Part shown: in pieces, positions 1 through 6,156 of the stretch
Numbering within the stretch: the stretch's first letter is position 1
Layout of the letters: each line of letters opens with the position of its first letter
Source of the DNA: Haloarcula sp.
GTDB lineage: Archaea > Halobacteriota > Halobacteria > Halobacteriales > Haloarculaceae
Reading direction: 5' to 3'
NCBI GenBank assembly: GCA_028275075.1
Contig: JAQCNK010000131.1
Span: forward strand, 1 to 6,231
DNA length: 6,231 nt
Program-made: the position numbers and the translations under genes
Notes under the pieces: model-generated
The model's database searches: none
What the model saw: the letters and a program-made list of their open reading frames with translations, nothing else
Told to the model about the DNA's origin: nothing

Positions 1-218
1 GAGCACCCCACCACATCCGGACGGGCACGATTACCTGGCTGCTGAACATTGGCTGGCCGCCCCAGGACGTTGCCGAGCGGGTCAACGCGACGCGGAAGAC
101 CATCGAACAGCACTACGACAAAGCGACTCCCGAGCAGCGACGCGAACGCCTCCGTGAGCGAATGGAGGACCGGCGCCGCTCGCTCGTCGAAAGTTTGGCT
201 TTCGATACCGATGACTAA
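1..218 (+). CDS. Tyrosine recombinase (XerC/D-like integrase), C-terminal part, 5' end outside window
   Basis: The gene enters from the left edge in the frame of base 3 and ends with TAA at 216-218, leaving 71 visible residues. Near the start is the HxxR box (PHHIRTGT, His3 and Arg6), followed by the helix ending in RVNATRKT and then the nucleophilic tyrosine in IEQHYDKA (Tyr38). Spacing from Arg to Tyr is 32 residues, as in phage-integrase family catalytic domains (PF00589). The position usually held by the LGH histidine is Ala29 (VNAT). The RVN...HYDKA pattern is, from memory, common in haloarchaeal integrases. A charged tail (EQRRERLRERMEDRRR) follows. The protein should cut and rejoin DNA at specific sites. 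Its N-terminal DNA-binding domain and first catalytic arginine lie outside the window, so integrity of the whole gene cannot be judged. A second, degenerate recombinase lies downstream on the same strand. Confidence 0.88.
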   Translation, partial: APHHIRTGTITWLLNIGWPPQDVAERVNATRKTIEQHYDKATPEQRRERLRERMEDRRRSLVESLAFDTDD

Positions 219-295
219 CACGAATCAGAAACCGAACGGAGAGTGTACTGAGACCCCTACGAAACGGGATACATCAAAATCGCGCCGGCCCATTT

Positions 296-378
296 TATAC
301 GGGTCGACAGAACGATTGAGAGAAGTCGGTTCGCCAGACCCCGGCGAATATCTATCAGGGCTTCTGTCGACCCGTATA
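296..378. repeat. 83-bp palindromic element, copy 1 (MITE-like)
   Basis: The arms 296-312 (tatacgggtcgacagaa) and 362-378 (ttctgtcgacccgtata) are perfect 17-bp inverted repeats 49 bp apart. Inside, ttcgcc (330-335) and ggcgaa (343-348) form a second stem with a 7-nt loop, so the whole unit can fold into a long imperfect hairpin. The ends read TATAC-GG and CC-GTATA, which would fit insertion at a TA dinucleotide, but no longer target duplication is seen. A second unit of nearly the same size and pattern lies at 3171-3250. It could be a non-autonomous transposon remnant; a terminator for the upstream integrase or a recombinase binding site are alternatives. The inverted repeat is directly visible; the mobile nature is inferred. 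Confidence 0.7.
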
Positions 379-570
379 CGCTTCTCCAACTGAGAGTCTA
401 ATAGAGGGAGTGAATTTCTCTGGATGACATCCACTTTTGTTCTCGACTGCTCGGAATCGTTTCTTTATCAGCATACTGTACGCTCAAACTAACCGTCGTG
501 GTCTCTGAGAGCGATCAATGAATAGAGAACGCAGTTAGTTGTGTGTGCCTTCATAACATTGCTCATAATA

Positions 571-600
571 ACTTATTACACGAAAAGTCACTATAATTGA
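571..600 (+). promoter_or_regulatory. Possible TATA-type promoter for the 613 frame
   Basis: The A/T-rich ttatta at 573-578, preceded by a purine-rich stretch (cataataa), would place a start of transcription near 602, about 11 nt before the ATG at 613. The tataat at 592-597 looks closer to a TATA box but sits too near the ATG to serve a leader starting before it. No Shine-Dalgarno sequence precedes the ATG. Weak, by position and composition only. Confidence 0.25.
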
Positions 601-612
601 GTTACCGGGCAG

Positions 613-956
613 ATGGACGACCACACCTACGCCAACAGACCCACACAGACGGGCCGCGGGCTCGCGCCGTCGGTGGCGCTCAATCCATCGGCGTTCTATA
701 GCCTGTATCTTGGTAGTCTTGCGCTTCCAGAGAAAATCACCGTACCCAAGCCTCGGTAGTCACGCTACTGAGTGGCCGTCTTGGCCTGCGGCCGGGCGAA
801 ATCCAGCACCTCCACGAGGGGTGGATCGACTGGAATCGCGGCGAACTCCGTATTCCTGACCGCGATCCGTGTGCCTGCGAACTCTGTTGGCAGACAGCGC
901 GGAACGCCCAGCGCGCTGGTGACGGCCGCCGGCTCAACAAAATCATCACCGAAACC
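613..956 (+). pseudogene. N-terminal part of the recombinase-CheF gene, separated by a frame break
   Basis: An ATG at 613 opens a 48-codon frame (MDDHTYANRPTQ...) that stops at TAG 757-759. The recombinase homology then continues in the -1 frame, which is open from 717 but has no ATG, GTG or TTG before 957. In that frame, bases 756-956 encode VVTLLSGRLGLRPGEIQHL, the first conserved region of the tyrosine recombinase domain with its arginine (codon 789-791), followed by GWIDWNRGELRIP and a Cys-x-Cys-x-x-Cys cluster (870-887). This is clearly protein-coding and cannot be left out of the gene. The simplest reading is one original gene from 613 to 2597 with a one-base loss around 745-757, for example CCCC to CCC at 745-747. 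A sequencing error or true decay both fit; no convincing -1 slippery heptamer is present. Confidence 0.6.
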
Positions 957-2597
957 ATGTGGACCTCGCCCGGCGGCGGTCGCACCATACCGTTCGCGTG
1001 GTCAAACCGCCTCACCGCCGCGCTGGCGACCGTCTGCGAGGAGGAATACCTCGATGTTACTGTCGAATCCATCGCCCAGTTGATCACCGCAAGCGCGGAG
1101 CTTGCACAGGGACTTGACCCCACAGCCATCAACTTCCGCACACTGCGTGCGACCGGCGCGTCGTTTTTCGCTGACACCGGGTTCCCGGCTCATCGCGTAG
1201 CAGGGCTCCTTGGCGAACCGTCAACTGTGGCCCGTGAGTTTACCCGCCGCGAAGGTGGGGACGCTCGCGAGCAACTATTCCGGCTGTTCGGTGCGAATTC
1301 AGAGGAGGCCGCTCCCGAGGAGACCTACGCGCTTTTGACCGATCCCGAACCGTTCGAACAGGAGCCGTTCAACCCGTCCACCTACGACGCAGACTGGCGG
1401 CATGACCGCGCCGAACGGGTCGCTCAGGACGATGAGCCGCTTCGTAATCCCCGGCCGGTAACAAATCAGACGGAGACAACACTCGACCCGGGCAACCTTG
1501 GCACGCGTCGACATCTTGACACCGATAGTGATCTTGTTAGGGAGGATAACGCAGCCACGACGCTCCGACAATGGGTTCACGATCAAGAAGAGACACGACG
1601 CAATGACACCGGATCGGCGACCCAAACGTCGCCCACACAGGCCGATGCTACTGGGCCGTCTGTTTCGTCGGGGACAGTCATTACCGATCCGCAAGAGCAT
1701 ATCGACGGTGAGCCGCTGTTTACCGCAGAGACGGAGGTCGCCTGTGTCGACATTGCAGACGGTCAACCCGTTGCCTGTCGCGTTTTCGTTGGTCCTGAAT
1801 CACTGTTGCTAATCCACGATGACAACGAGATGGCTCCCCCCGACGCTAAACAGATCGAGCTCGCGTCAGTCGTTGGCCAATCGATAGACTACGTGCCCTC
1901 ACAGCTTGCGGACACCTTTGACTCAACAGTCGGCATCGCTTACGATGAGGGTGAGGGCCAAAACATCGCGGTACTCGCACTAAGTGGCAACAAACGCGTT
2001 AGGATCACTAATATAGTATTTAAGCAAGTGCTGTCGGAGTGCCCAGTCTTTGTCACTCATCCTGCAAAGCGCGGTGGGCGGGTGACAGATAACGAACCGG
2101 TGGCCGGGCAGCTAACTGCCGATAATCGCTCGTTTTCGATCAAAACCTCAGATGATCACACACCGGATTTCAGGATCAGACTTAGGGATATCATGGATAT
2201 TGGTACTGAACGGCAGACTATCGATGGTGACGAGCGGTGGAGCCTCTCCATCAAACACCTCACAGACGACGGTGCCGCGAATTCGAAGATTACTGCCCGC
2301 GACGATAGACAGTACAAACTACTCCGCCAGTTTGCCAAACGTGAATATAAAAAGCGTAAACACCAACTCAAAAAGCTATCACTCAGCGATGATGAGAAGG
2401 AGGTGCTTGTCGCGCTGTACTCGGCCAGTAACCAGATGGATATCTCGATGATTATTGATAAAGACGCTGACGAGTTCCAGGCTATTATCAATTCGTTGAA
2501 TAACTCAGGATTGGTTCGCACGGGCGGAAGCGGGGCGGAACTCACTGGTCTCGGGCGGGTGGCGGTCAATCGCAAGGTCGAGGATGTAAATGTGTAG
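957..2597 (+). CDS. Inactivated tyrosine recombinase domain fused to a CheF-like (archaeal taxis adaptor) domain
   Basis: The first in-frame ATG (957) gives 546 residues, though coding clearly extends upstream. Residues 1-110 are the C-terminal half of a recombinase catalytic domain: GGGRTIPFAWSNRL, then RTLRATGASFFADTGF and VAGLLGEPSTVAREFTRR. The key positions are changed: HxxR is RxxR (Arg61, Arg64), the LGH histidine is Glu87, and the expected tyrosine is Phe95. It probably cannot recombine DNA but may still bind it. Residues 115-250 are a polar, probably disordered linker. Residues 250-546 resemble archaeal CheF (PF04283, formerly DUF439), which links the chemotaxis proteins to the archaellum: CPVFVTHPAKRGG (362-374), RLRDIMDIGTERQTIDGDERW (408-428), a basic helix (461-473), and a C-terminal winged-helix-like part starting LSDDEKEVLVALYS (476-489). 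No che or archaellum genes are nearby, so a role in taxis is doubtful. The recombinase assignment is firm; the CheF call is from remembered family pattern. Confidence 0.75.
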   Translation: MWTSPGGGRTIPFAWSNRLTAALATVCEEEYLDVTVESIAQLITASAELAQGLDPTAINFRTLRATGASFFADTGFPAHRVAGLLGEPSTVAREFTRREGGDAREQLFRLFGANSEEAAPEETYALLTDPEPFEQEPFNPSTYDADWRHDRAERVAQDDEPLRNPRPVTNQTETTLDPGNLGTRRHLDTDSDLVREDNAATTLRQWVHDQEETRRNDTGSATQTSPTQADATGPSVSSGTVITDPQEHIDGEPLFTAETEVACVDIADGQPVACRVFVGPESLLLIHDDNEMAPPDAKQIELASVVGQSIDYVPSQLADTFDSTVGIAYDEGEGQNIAVLALSGNKRVRITNIVFKQVLSECPVFVTHPAKRGGRVTDNEPVAGQLTADNRSFSIKTSDDHTPDFRIRLRDIMDIGTERQTIDGDERWSLSIKHLTDDGAANSKITARDDRQYKLLRQFAKREYKKRKHQLKKLSLSDDEKEVLVALYSASNQMDISMIIDKDADEFQAIINSLNNSGLVRTGGSGAELTGLGRVAVNRKVEDVNV

Positions 2598-2602
2598 CCT
2601 GC

Positions 2603-2624
2603 TGGCAACGTCAATTAATTGCCA
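2603..2624 (+). terminator. Small stem-loop after the fusion gene
   Basis: The sequences tggcaa (2603-2608) and ttgcca (2619-2624) can pair with a 10-nt A/T-rich loop, starting 5 nt after the stop codon at 2595-2597. No T-run follows, so termination is only suggested by position. Confidence 0.25.
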
Positions 2625-2644
2625 TCTGGAAGTAGGCGTGGAAT

Positions 2645-2902
2645 GTGTGTCTCGTGATATTATTTCATCTTGACCACGGCTCTAAAGAATCGGTGTCAAC
2701 GAAAATCTGCACTCTAGCCCAGCTGGGTCTCGAAAGTGAGGTCGCACGCCCAGCTCATCCTCCTGAACTGAGCCAGCATCTCGGCTACACACCGCCGCCG
2801 TTGATCGACCGGATAGCTGAAGATGGCCAGAAAATCCATCAGGAACGACCGATTCTCCAAGAGAGACTCGCTACCGCTACACAACAGGAGATAGCGAATT
2901 AG
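2645..2902 (+). CDS. Small hypothetical protein, doubtful
   Basis: An 85-codon frame starts at ATG 2645, 47 bp after the fusion gene, and stops at TAG 2900-2902. I do not recognise the product. The first 20 residues (MCLVILFHLDHGSKES) do not look haloarchaeal. From about residue 30 the composition is more protein-like, with a Pro-rich segment (ARPAHPPELSQHLGYTPPPL) and a charged helical tail (IDRIAEDGQKIHQERPILQERL). It could be a remnant of a larger gene whose 5' end was lost, or a chance open frame. No promoter or ribosome binding site stands out. Its end abuts the end of the minus-strand gene at 2903. Confidence 0.28.
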   Translation: MCLVILFHLDHGSKESVSTKICTLAQLGLESEVARPAHPPELSQHLGYTPPPLIDRIAEDGQKIHQERPILQERLATATQQEIAN

Positions 2903-3136
2903 CTAAAGACGGATGCCACTGGAACCTGATGGATTGTACATTCCGTCTCGTTCACGTTCTACAGACCCTCGAATGAGGTCAGAAACGGAATCCCACTCTG
3001 GGTGATTATCAACAAAATCGTGCCATTCGTCTCGGGTCGATGGGTGGACTCTGGCCGGGGACGGTAACACGTTAATATCGACCAGCGGCCCGATAGCCGC
3101 ATCGTCTCGCAAGAACTCGTGGGGCGAAGTCGTCAT
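2903..3136 (-). CDS. Small ribbon-helix-helix-like protein, probably truncated
   Basis: This 77-residue acidic protein starts at ATG 3136-3134 and ends at TAG 2903-2905. Residues 28-62 (ARVHPSTRDEWHDFVDNHP, then WDSVSDLIRGSVERER) follow the strand-helix-helix order of ribbon-helix-helix (CopG/Arc type) DNA-binding proteins, with the SxSxLIRxxV pattern in the second helix. Small proteins of this kind are, from memory, common beside integrases in haloarchaeal mobile regions, where they may act as repressors or recombination directionality factors. Relatives as I remember them continue after the second helix with a coiled-coil tail; here the protein ends quickly in MYNPSGSSGIRL, suggesting 3' truncation. 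A TATA-like sequence about 35 bp upstream supports expression from an almost leaderless mRNA. The family call comes from pattern only. Confidence 0.55.
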   Translation of the reverse strand: MTTSPHEFLRDDAAIGPLVDINVLPSPARVHPSTRDEWHDFVDNHPEWDSVSDLIRGSVERERDGMYNPSGSSGIRL

Positions 3137-3165
3137 CGCCGGACGCTAGTTGCTAATCGGTGATG

Positions 3166-3176
3166 AACTTATACTG
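3166..3176 (-). promoter_or_regulatory. TATA box for the ribbon-helix-helix-like gene
   Basis: Read on the minus strand, agtataagttc ends about 30 bp before the ATG at 3136. Transcription starting about 27 bp after its centre would begin near 3144, giving a leader of about 8 nt, typical of haloarchaeal genes. The first half of the box (agtat) is the outer end of the palindromic element at 3171-3250. Confidence 0.5.
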
Positions 3177-3250
3177 GTGGCTGTAAGTTCGCAAAGATAT
3201 TCGACACCCCGGGGTGGCGAATTACTTCAGTTTGTTACAGCCACCAGTAT
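3171..3250. repeat. 80-bp palindromic element, copy 2 (MITE-like)
   Basis: Arms 3171-3186 (atactggtggctgtaa) and 3235-3250 (ttacagccaccagtat) are perfect 16-bp inverted repeats. The core caccccggggtg (3205-3216) is a perfect palindrome on exactly the same centre (3210.5). Further matches outside the core (3199-3203 with 3218-3222, and 3194-3196 with 3225-3227) make nearly the whole unit one imperfect hairpin. The arm matches copy 1 at 10 of 16 positions (ATAC-GGT-G----AA), and both cores contain TTCG...CCCC...GGCGAAT. The unit starts at the last base of the cysE stop codon and ends within the TATA box of the next gene, so it may also terminate cysE transcription. Copying by transposition is inferred. 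Confidence 0.7.
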
Positions 3251-3825
3251 TATTCGTCGTGACCGCCGCCGTCGGTGACTGCGGCCGACTGCGGTCCCTC
3301 TGGGTCGCGGTCGTTACTCTCGACCGGTTGGGCCGGGTTTCCGACGACCGTTGTCTCGGGGGCTACATCATCAACGACGACGGCACCGCCCCCAACCGTC
3401 GCGTTCTCCCCGATGGTGACGGGACCGATGAGCGTCGCGTTGGCGCCGACGGTGACCCCATCTTCGAGCGTCGGGTGGCGCTTCTCTCTGCGCATTGACT
3501 TCCCGCCGAGCGTCACGCCATGGTACAAGAGGACATCGTCGCCGACGACGGCTGTCTCACCGATGACAGTGGCCATGCCGTGGTCGATGAACAGTCGCTC
3601 GCCGATATCGGCTCCGGGATGAATCTCGACGCCGGTGAGCAGTCGGCCAAGGTGGGAGATGAGCCGGGCAGTGAAGCCGTGATCGTGCGCCCACAGCGCG
3701 TGGGCGAGGCGGTACAGCCAGACTGCGTGTAGGCCAGGGTATGTGAGGACGACAGCCACGAGGCTGGTCGCCGCGGGGTCCTTGGCCAACGCCGTGCGGA
3801 TATCGTCTCTGAGTGTTTCGAGCAT
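3250..3825 (-). CDS. cysE: Serine O-acetyltransferase (CysE)
   Basis: This cytoplasmic enzyme transfers acetyl from acetyl-CoA to L-serine, giving O-acetylserine, the precursor that cysteine synthase turns into cysteine. The 191-residue protein starts MLETLRDDIRTALAKDP, as CysE proteins do, with the helical part TYPGLHAVWLYRLAHALW at 28-45. A left-handed beta-helix of hexapeptide repeats follows from about 65 to 165 (VEIHPGADIG, LFIDHGMATVIGETAVVGDDV, VTVGANATLIGPVTIGENATVGGGAVV). Expected catalytic residues are present: Asp81-His82 in IDHGM and His117 in KRHPTLEDG. The protein ends VVGNPAQPV plus an acidic tail. An in-frame GTG at 3948 would add 41 residues with no CysE character, so ATG 3825 was chosen. 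No cysteine synthase gene is in view. The stop codon touches the palindrome at 3171-3250. Confidence 0.93.
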   Translation of the reverse strand: MLETLRDDIRTALAKDPAATSLVAVVLTYPGLHAVWLYRLAHALWAHDHGFTARLISHLGRLLTGVEIHPGADIGERLFIDHGMATVIGETAVVGDDVLLYHGVTLGGKSMRREKRHPTLEDGVTVGANATLIGPVTIGENATVGGGAVVVDDVAPETTVVGNPAQPVESNDRDPEGPQSAAVTDGGGHDE

Positions 3826-4074
3826 CGTGGAGTCAGTGGGTGGAAGCGACAGTCGTGCTATCGGGAGAAGACGCCGCTCAGAAACAGCGGAGCGGATCCA
3901 GACAGCGTCGCTGACTGCCGATTCGACCGGGAGCGCGATGGCACCCACCTTTCATGCTGACAGTTCATCGCCGGACGTGTATAAATACAGTGGGAGTGTG
4001 AACTGGCGCGCTACTCGAAGTGGTTTCCGGGGAGAGAAACGTTCAAACGTCGGCCGCCAGTGGGGTCACATGTC
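3826..4074. promoter_or_regulatory. Divergent promoter region between cysE and the acyl-CoA gene
   Basis: The clearest signal is the nearly symmetrical gtgtataaatacag (3977-3990), which reads as a TATA box on both strands. On the plus strand it would start transcription near 4009, leaving a leader of about 65 nt before ATG 4075. On the minus strand it would start near 3955, leaving about 130 nt before the cysE ATG. Closer, weaker boxes cannot be excluded. I see no operator-like repeat that is clearly more than chance. Confidence 0.4.
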
Positions 4075-6039
4075 ATGGGTCTAAAGGACATCGAGACGAT
4101 TGCAGTGCTCGGCGCTGGCAACATGGGCCACGGCATCGCCGAGGTGGCCGCGCTTTCTGGCTACGAGGTCCGGATGCGCGATATCAAAGCGGAGTTCGTG
4201 CAGGACGGGTATGACAGCATCGAATGGTCCCTGAACAAACTCGCCGAAAAGGACCAACTCACGCAGGACGAGGCCGACGGTGCTCTCGAGCGTGTCACAC
4301 CGCTGGTCGATGTCGAGGAGGCTGTTGGTGATGCGGACGTAGTCATCGAAGCCGTCCCCGAGAAAATGGAGATAAAGAAGGATGTCTACACCGACATCGA
4401 GAAGCACGCCCCCGACGGAGCTATCTTCGCAACCAACACCTCCAGTCTCTCTATCACCGAGCTATCGGAGGTGACCGACCGGCCCGAACAGTTCTGTGGG
4501 ATGCACTTTTTCAACCCACCCGTCCGGATGCAACTCGTCGAAGTCATCACCGGTGCCCACACCAGTGACGAGACGCTAGACACAATCGAGGCACTAGCCG
4601 ATGAGTTCGATAAGCGTCCTGTCCGGGTGCGGAAAGACTCGCCAGGATTTATCGTCAACCGCATTCTCGTCCCACTGATGAACGAGGCCTGCTGGCTCGT
4701 TCACGACGACGTGGCGACCATCGCCGAAGTCGACTCGACGACGAAGTTCGATATCGGACTGCCGATGGGTGCATTTGAACTCTCTGACCAGGTCGGCAAC
4801 GACGTCGGCCTGCACGTGCTGGAGTACATGCACGAGATGCTGGGTGCGGCCTACGACCCGTGCCCGCTGCTTGAGAGAAAAGTCGACGACGAGAAGCTTG
4901 GCAAAAAGACCGGCGAGGGATTCTACGACTACGACAACGGCGGTGCCGAAATTCCGCGCGATCAGTCCCGTGAGAAAGTCAAACACCGTTTGCTTGCCGT
5001 GATGGCCAACGAGATCGGAAAGCTCGTCGAGAATGACGTGGCCCCGGTGGCCGACATCGACGAGGCCGTGATGCTCGGCGGCGGCTTCCCGGACGGACCG
5101 GCCAAGATGGCTGACAAGGCAGGAGTTGAGACGCTTGTCGAGACCCTCGAAGACGTCTACGACCAGACCGGTGAGGAGCGGTACGAACCCTCGGACGGGC
5201 TGGTCGACGCGGCCGCTGAGGGCGGCTTCTATGGCAGTGATGAAGCGGGCGAGGTCACGTACGATACCATCAACGTCGAACATCTGGAGGGGTCGGTCGG
5301 CCACATCGAACTCGACCGTCCCCACCGGATGAACACAGTCAGTGTAGAGATGCTCAGCGAACTCGGCGATGCAATTGATCGTCTCAACGAGGACGAGGAG
5401 GCACGTGCCATCCTGCTGACCGGTGCCGGCGACTCCGCCTTCTCAGCGGGCGCGGATATCCAGTCGGCCGCGACGAACGCCACGACGCTTGACGGCGTCG
5501 AACTCTCGAAGACGGGTCAGGAAACGTTCAGCAAGCTGGAAGACTCCCCAATGCCGGTTGTTGCGGGTATCGACGGCTATACCCTTGGTGGTGGGATGGA
5601 ACTCGCAACCGCCGCCGACATGCGTGTGGCCTCGGAGAGTTCTCAGTTCGGACAGCCCGAACACGACCTCGGCCTGCTCCCCGGCTGGGGTGGGACACAG
5701 CGACTCGCCAACATCGTCGGTGAAGGTCGCGCTAAGGAGATCATCTTCACTGCGGATCGCTACGACGCCGCGGAGATGGCCGAATACGGCTTCGTAAACG
5801 AGGTCACCAGCAGCGACGAGTTGCTTGACGCCGCGACCGAACTCGCTCGGGACCTGGCTGCCGGTCCGCCTATCGCGATGGATTTCACCAAGCGGGCGAT
5901 ACACGCAGGTCGGGTTGACGAGGACGCTGGCCTCGAAGTCGAATCACAGGCCTTCGGACATCTCTTCGCGACGGAGGACCTCATGGAGGGACTGACAGCC
6001 TTCAGCGAGGACCGCGACCCAGAGTTCGAGGGTAAGTAA
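4075..6039 (+). CDS. Bifunctional 3-hydroxyacyl-CoA dehydrogenase / enoyl-CoA hydratase
   Basis: The 654-residue protein joins two beta-oxidation steps: hydration of a 2-enoyl-CoA and NAD-dependent oxidation of the 3-hydroxyacyl-CoA. Residues 8-190 form the Rossmann domain with GAGNMG (13-18) and Asp36 after the second strand, which favours NAD over NADP. Dehydrogenase catalytic residues fit at Ser123 (NTSSLSIT), His144 (GMHFFNPP), Glu156 and Asn195 (SPGFIVNR). Residues 190-385 are the C-terminal dimerisation part (KKTGEGFYDY at 277-286). Residues 398-654 are a crotonase domain with both expected glutamates, Glu509 (GGGMEL) and Glu529 (FGQPEHDLGLLPG), and the oxyanion-hole segment FSAGADIQ (456-463). 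The dehydrogenase-first order is opposite to bacterial FadB and matches archaeal enzymes such as the crenarchaeal crotonyl-CoA hydratase/3-hydroxybutyryl-CoA dehydrogenase. ATG 4075 was preferred over GTG 4060. Both halves look active; chain-length preference is not visible. Confidence 0.95.
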   Translation: MGLKDIETIAVLGAGNMGHGIAEVAALSGYEVRMRDIKAEFVQDGYDSIEWSLNKLAEKDQLTQDEADGALERVTPLVDVEEAVGDADVVIEAVPEKMEIKKDVYTDIEKHAPDGAIFATNTSSLSITELSEVTDRPEQFCGMHFFNPPVRMQLVEVITGAHTSDETLDTIEALADEFDKRPVRVRKDSPGFIVNRILVPLMNEACWLVHDDVATIAEVDSTTKFDIGLPMGAFELSDQVGNDVGLHVLEYMHEMLGAAYDPCPLLERKVDDEKLGKKTGEGFYDYDNGGAEIPRDQSREKVKHRLLAVMANEIGKLVENDVAPVADIDEAVMLGGGFPDGPAKMADKAGVETLVETLEDVYDQTGEERYEPSDGLVDAAAEGGFYGSDEAGEVTYDTINVEHLEGSVGHIELDRPHRMNTVSVEMLSELGDAIDRLNEDEEARAILLTGAGDSAFSAGADIQSAATNATTLDGVELSKTGQETFSKLEDSPMPVVAGIDGYTLGGGMELATAADMRVASESSQFGQPEHDLGLLPGWGGTQRLANIVGEGRAKEIIFTADRYDAAEMAEYGFVNEVTSSDELLDAATELARDLAAGPPIAMDFTKRAIHAGRVDEDAGLEVESQAFGHLFATEDLMEGLTAFSEDRDPEFEGK

Positions 6040-6118
6040 CGTCCCGCCCGCCGGCTCTTTCCCAAACACGGAGCGGTTTCGAGCCCCGTGTCACTGCCCC
6101 ACAGGTAGTCGAGAATTC

Positions 6119-6133
6119 GATGGGGTTAAATTG
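6119..6133 (+). promoter_or_regulatory. TATA box of the tRNA-Glu gene
   Basis: The ttaaat at 6126-6131, after a purine-rich gatgggg, is centred about 29 bp before the first tRNA base at 6157, the usual distance for an archaeal promoter. Confidence 0.6.
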
Positions 6134-6156
6134 GTGCACTCAAGAGTTGGTGATAC

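Larger units (their letters stand above)
219..612. other. Gene-free spacer between the two recombinase genes
   Basis: No credible coding frame lies in this 394-bp stretch; the open frames across it overlap the integrase end or the palindrome and resemble no known protein. It contains the 83-bp palindromic element at 296-378. The part from about 400 to 600 is clearly AT-richer than the flanking genes. It holds several A/T-rich tracts, including cttattaca (572-580) and ctataattg (591-599), either of which could act as a weak archaeal TATA element for the frame starting at 613. I see no RNA gene or direct repeat array here. Confidence 0.6.

Noticed and set aside
487..540. 7-bp inverted repeat aactaac / gttagtt.
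   Set aside because: Too short and too far apart in an AT-rich spacer to stand above chance.
745..757. Programmed -1 frameshift site.
   Set aside because: There is no X XXY YYZ heptamer or clear downstream structure; base loss or sequencing error is simpler.
737..1177. Minus-strand frames of 146 and 63 codons opposite the recombinase.
   Set aside because: They are antisense to clear recombinase homology and are rich in Arg and Ser, typical of shadow frames in GC-rich haloarchaeal genes.
3826..3948. 41-residue N-terminal extension of CysE from GTG 3948.
   Set aside because: The extension has no CysE-like sequence and the family normally begins at the MLE-type start, here ATG 3825.
3133..3977. 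Exact 13-base repeat tcatcgccggacg at 3133-3145 and 3965-3977.
   Set aside because: One 13-base match in a GC-rich window of this size is close to chance expectation, and only the first copy sits at a credible start codon.
4060..4074. GTG 4060 start for the acyl-CoA gene.
   Set aside because: It adds only five residues; ATG 4075 places the Rossmann strand at the usual distance from the start.
4594..5904. Long minus-strand frames of 243 and 153 codons opposite the acyl-CoA gene.
   Set aside because: The plus strand has full-length catalytic motifs here; the antisense frames arise from high GC codon bias and match no family I know.
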